Shown here: piece after piece, positions 4,992 through 5,163 of the stretch
Layout of the letters: each line of letters opens with the position of its first letter
Position numbering within the stretch: the first letter of the stretch is position 1
Assembly (NCBI GenBank): GCA_023392475.1
Contig: JAEVZA010000471.1
Coordinates: 1 to 5,163 of the forward strand
Reading direction: 5' to 3'
DNA from: Actinomycetes bacterium
Lineage (GTDB): Bacteria; Actinomycetota; Acidimicrobiia; Acidimicrobiales; Microtrichaceae
DNA: 5,163 bases
Notes under the pieces: model-generated
Database searches by the model: none
Seen by the model: the letters and a program-made list of their open reading frames with translations, nothing else
What the model was told of the DNA's origin: nothing
Translations under genes and position numbers: made by a program

Positions 4992-5163
4992 GTGCTGTTC
5001 GCCGAGGTCGCCGCCACCTCGGCCGCCGTCGCGGCCACGTCCTCCCGCACGGCGAAGCGCGACGAGCTCGCCGCGCTGCTCCGCCGCCTCGCGCCCGACG
5101 AGGTGGCGCCGGTCGTCTCGTTCCTGGTCGGCGAGCCGCGCCTGGGGAGGATCGGGGTCGGGT
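4992..5163 (+). CDS. lig: ATP-dependent DNA ligase, N-terminal fragment
   Basis: The first 57 residues of a gene running off the right edge. Residues 1-18 (MLFAEVAATSAAVAATSS) followed by RTAKRDELAALLRRLAPDEVAPVVSFLVGEP and GRIGVG match the start of the DNA-binding domain of actinobacterial ATP-dependent DNA ligases of the mycobacterial LigB type, as I remember them. Those enzymes are roughly 500 residues long and seal nicks through a lysine-AMP intermediate; the adenylation lysine and catalytic core are beyond the window. GTG 4992-4994 is chosen because the conserved N-terminus begins there. There is no clear ribosome site and only 3 nt separate it from the patatin stop, so translation is probably coupled to that gene. 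ATP-dependent ligases of this type are accessory to the NAD-dependent replicative enzyme and are usually linked to repair. Confidence 0.85.
   Translation, partial: MLFAEVAATSAAVAATSSRTAKRDELAALLRRLAPDEVAPVVSFLVGEPRLGRIGVG

Noticed and set aside
1..5163. Mobile element, CRISPR array, tRNA/rRNA or known defence locus
   Set aside because: No repeats of suitable length, transposase or integrase motifs, spaced direct repeats, tRNA-like cloverleaf sequence or composition shift could be seen by reading both strands.

Overview
This is a GC-rich window (well over 70% G+C by eye) with GTG starts, C/G-ending codons and dense packing, which points to a high-GC actinobacterium. The ligase fragment at the right edge has an N-terminus typical of actinobacterial ATP-dependent ligases, which fits. 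I cannot place it to genus; an Acidimicrobiia-type lineage is a guess. No rRNA, tRNA, CRISPR array, insertion sequence or phage gene is visible, and no gene-free gap exceeds about 120 bases.

Layout. (1) Positions 1-363, minus: the N-terminal 121 residues of a DUF1275/YoaK-type membrane protein, cut by the left edge. (2) A 118-bp divergent intergenic region carrying an imperfect 16-bp inverted repeat (414-429). (3) Positions 482-1396, plus: a multi-pass membrane protein resembling the carotenoid biosynthesis (CruF/DUF422) family. (4) Positions 1323-2540, minus: a complete cytochrome P450 whose 3' end overlaps gene 3 by 74 bp in antisense. (5) Positions 2610-3026, minus: a small VOC (glyoxalase/bleomycin-resistance fold) protein lying upstream of the P450. 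Between them is a perfect 20-bp palindrome (2561-2580). (6) A second divergent intergenic region (3027-3143) with two inverted repeats. (7) Positions 3144-3992, plus: an SMP-30/gluconolactonase-family hydrolase. (8) Positions 4029-4988, plus: a patatin-like phospholipase. (9) From 4992 to the edge, plus: the start of an ATP-dependent DNA ligase only 3 nt after the patatin stop.

How the genes fit together. VOC and P450 could form a minus-strand unit, with the P450 also driven by its own, probably leaderless, promoter overlapping the palindrome. SMP-30, patatin and ligase form a tightly spaced plus-strand run. The enzymes (monooxygenase, VOC protein, lactonase-type hydrolase, lipid acyl hydrolase) fit lipid or terpenoid metabolism loosely, but nothing in the sequence names a pathway.

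The most notable signal is regulatory. The palindrome before the P450 and the inverted repeat between genes 1 and 3 share a CTGACAC / GTCAG half-site plan at the same spacing, suggesting one dimeric repressor (TetR-like in style) whose gene is not in this window. I found no convincing evidence for a wholly new multi-gene system; most of the window is ordinary chromosomal sequence.
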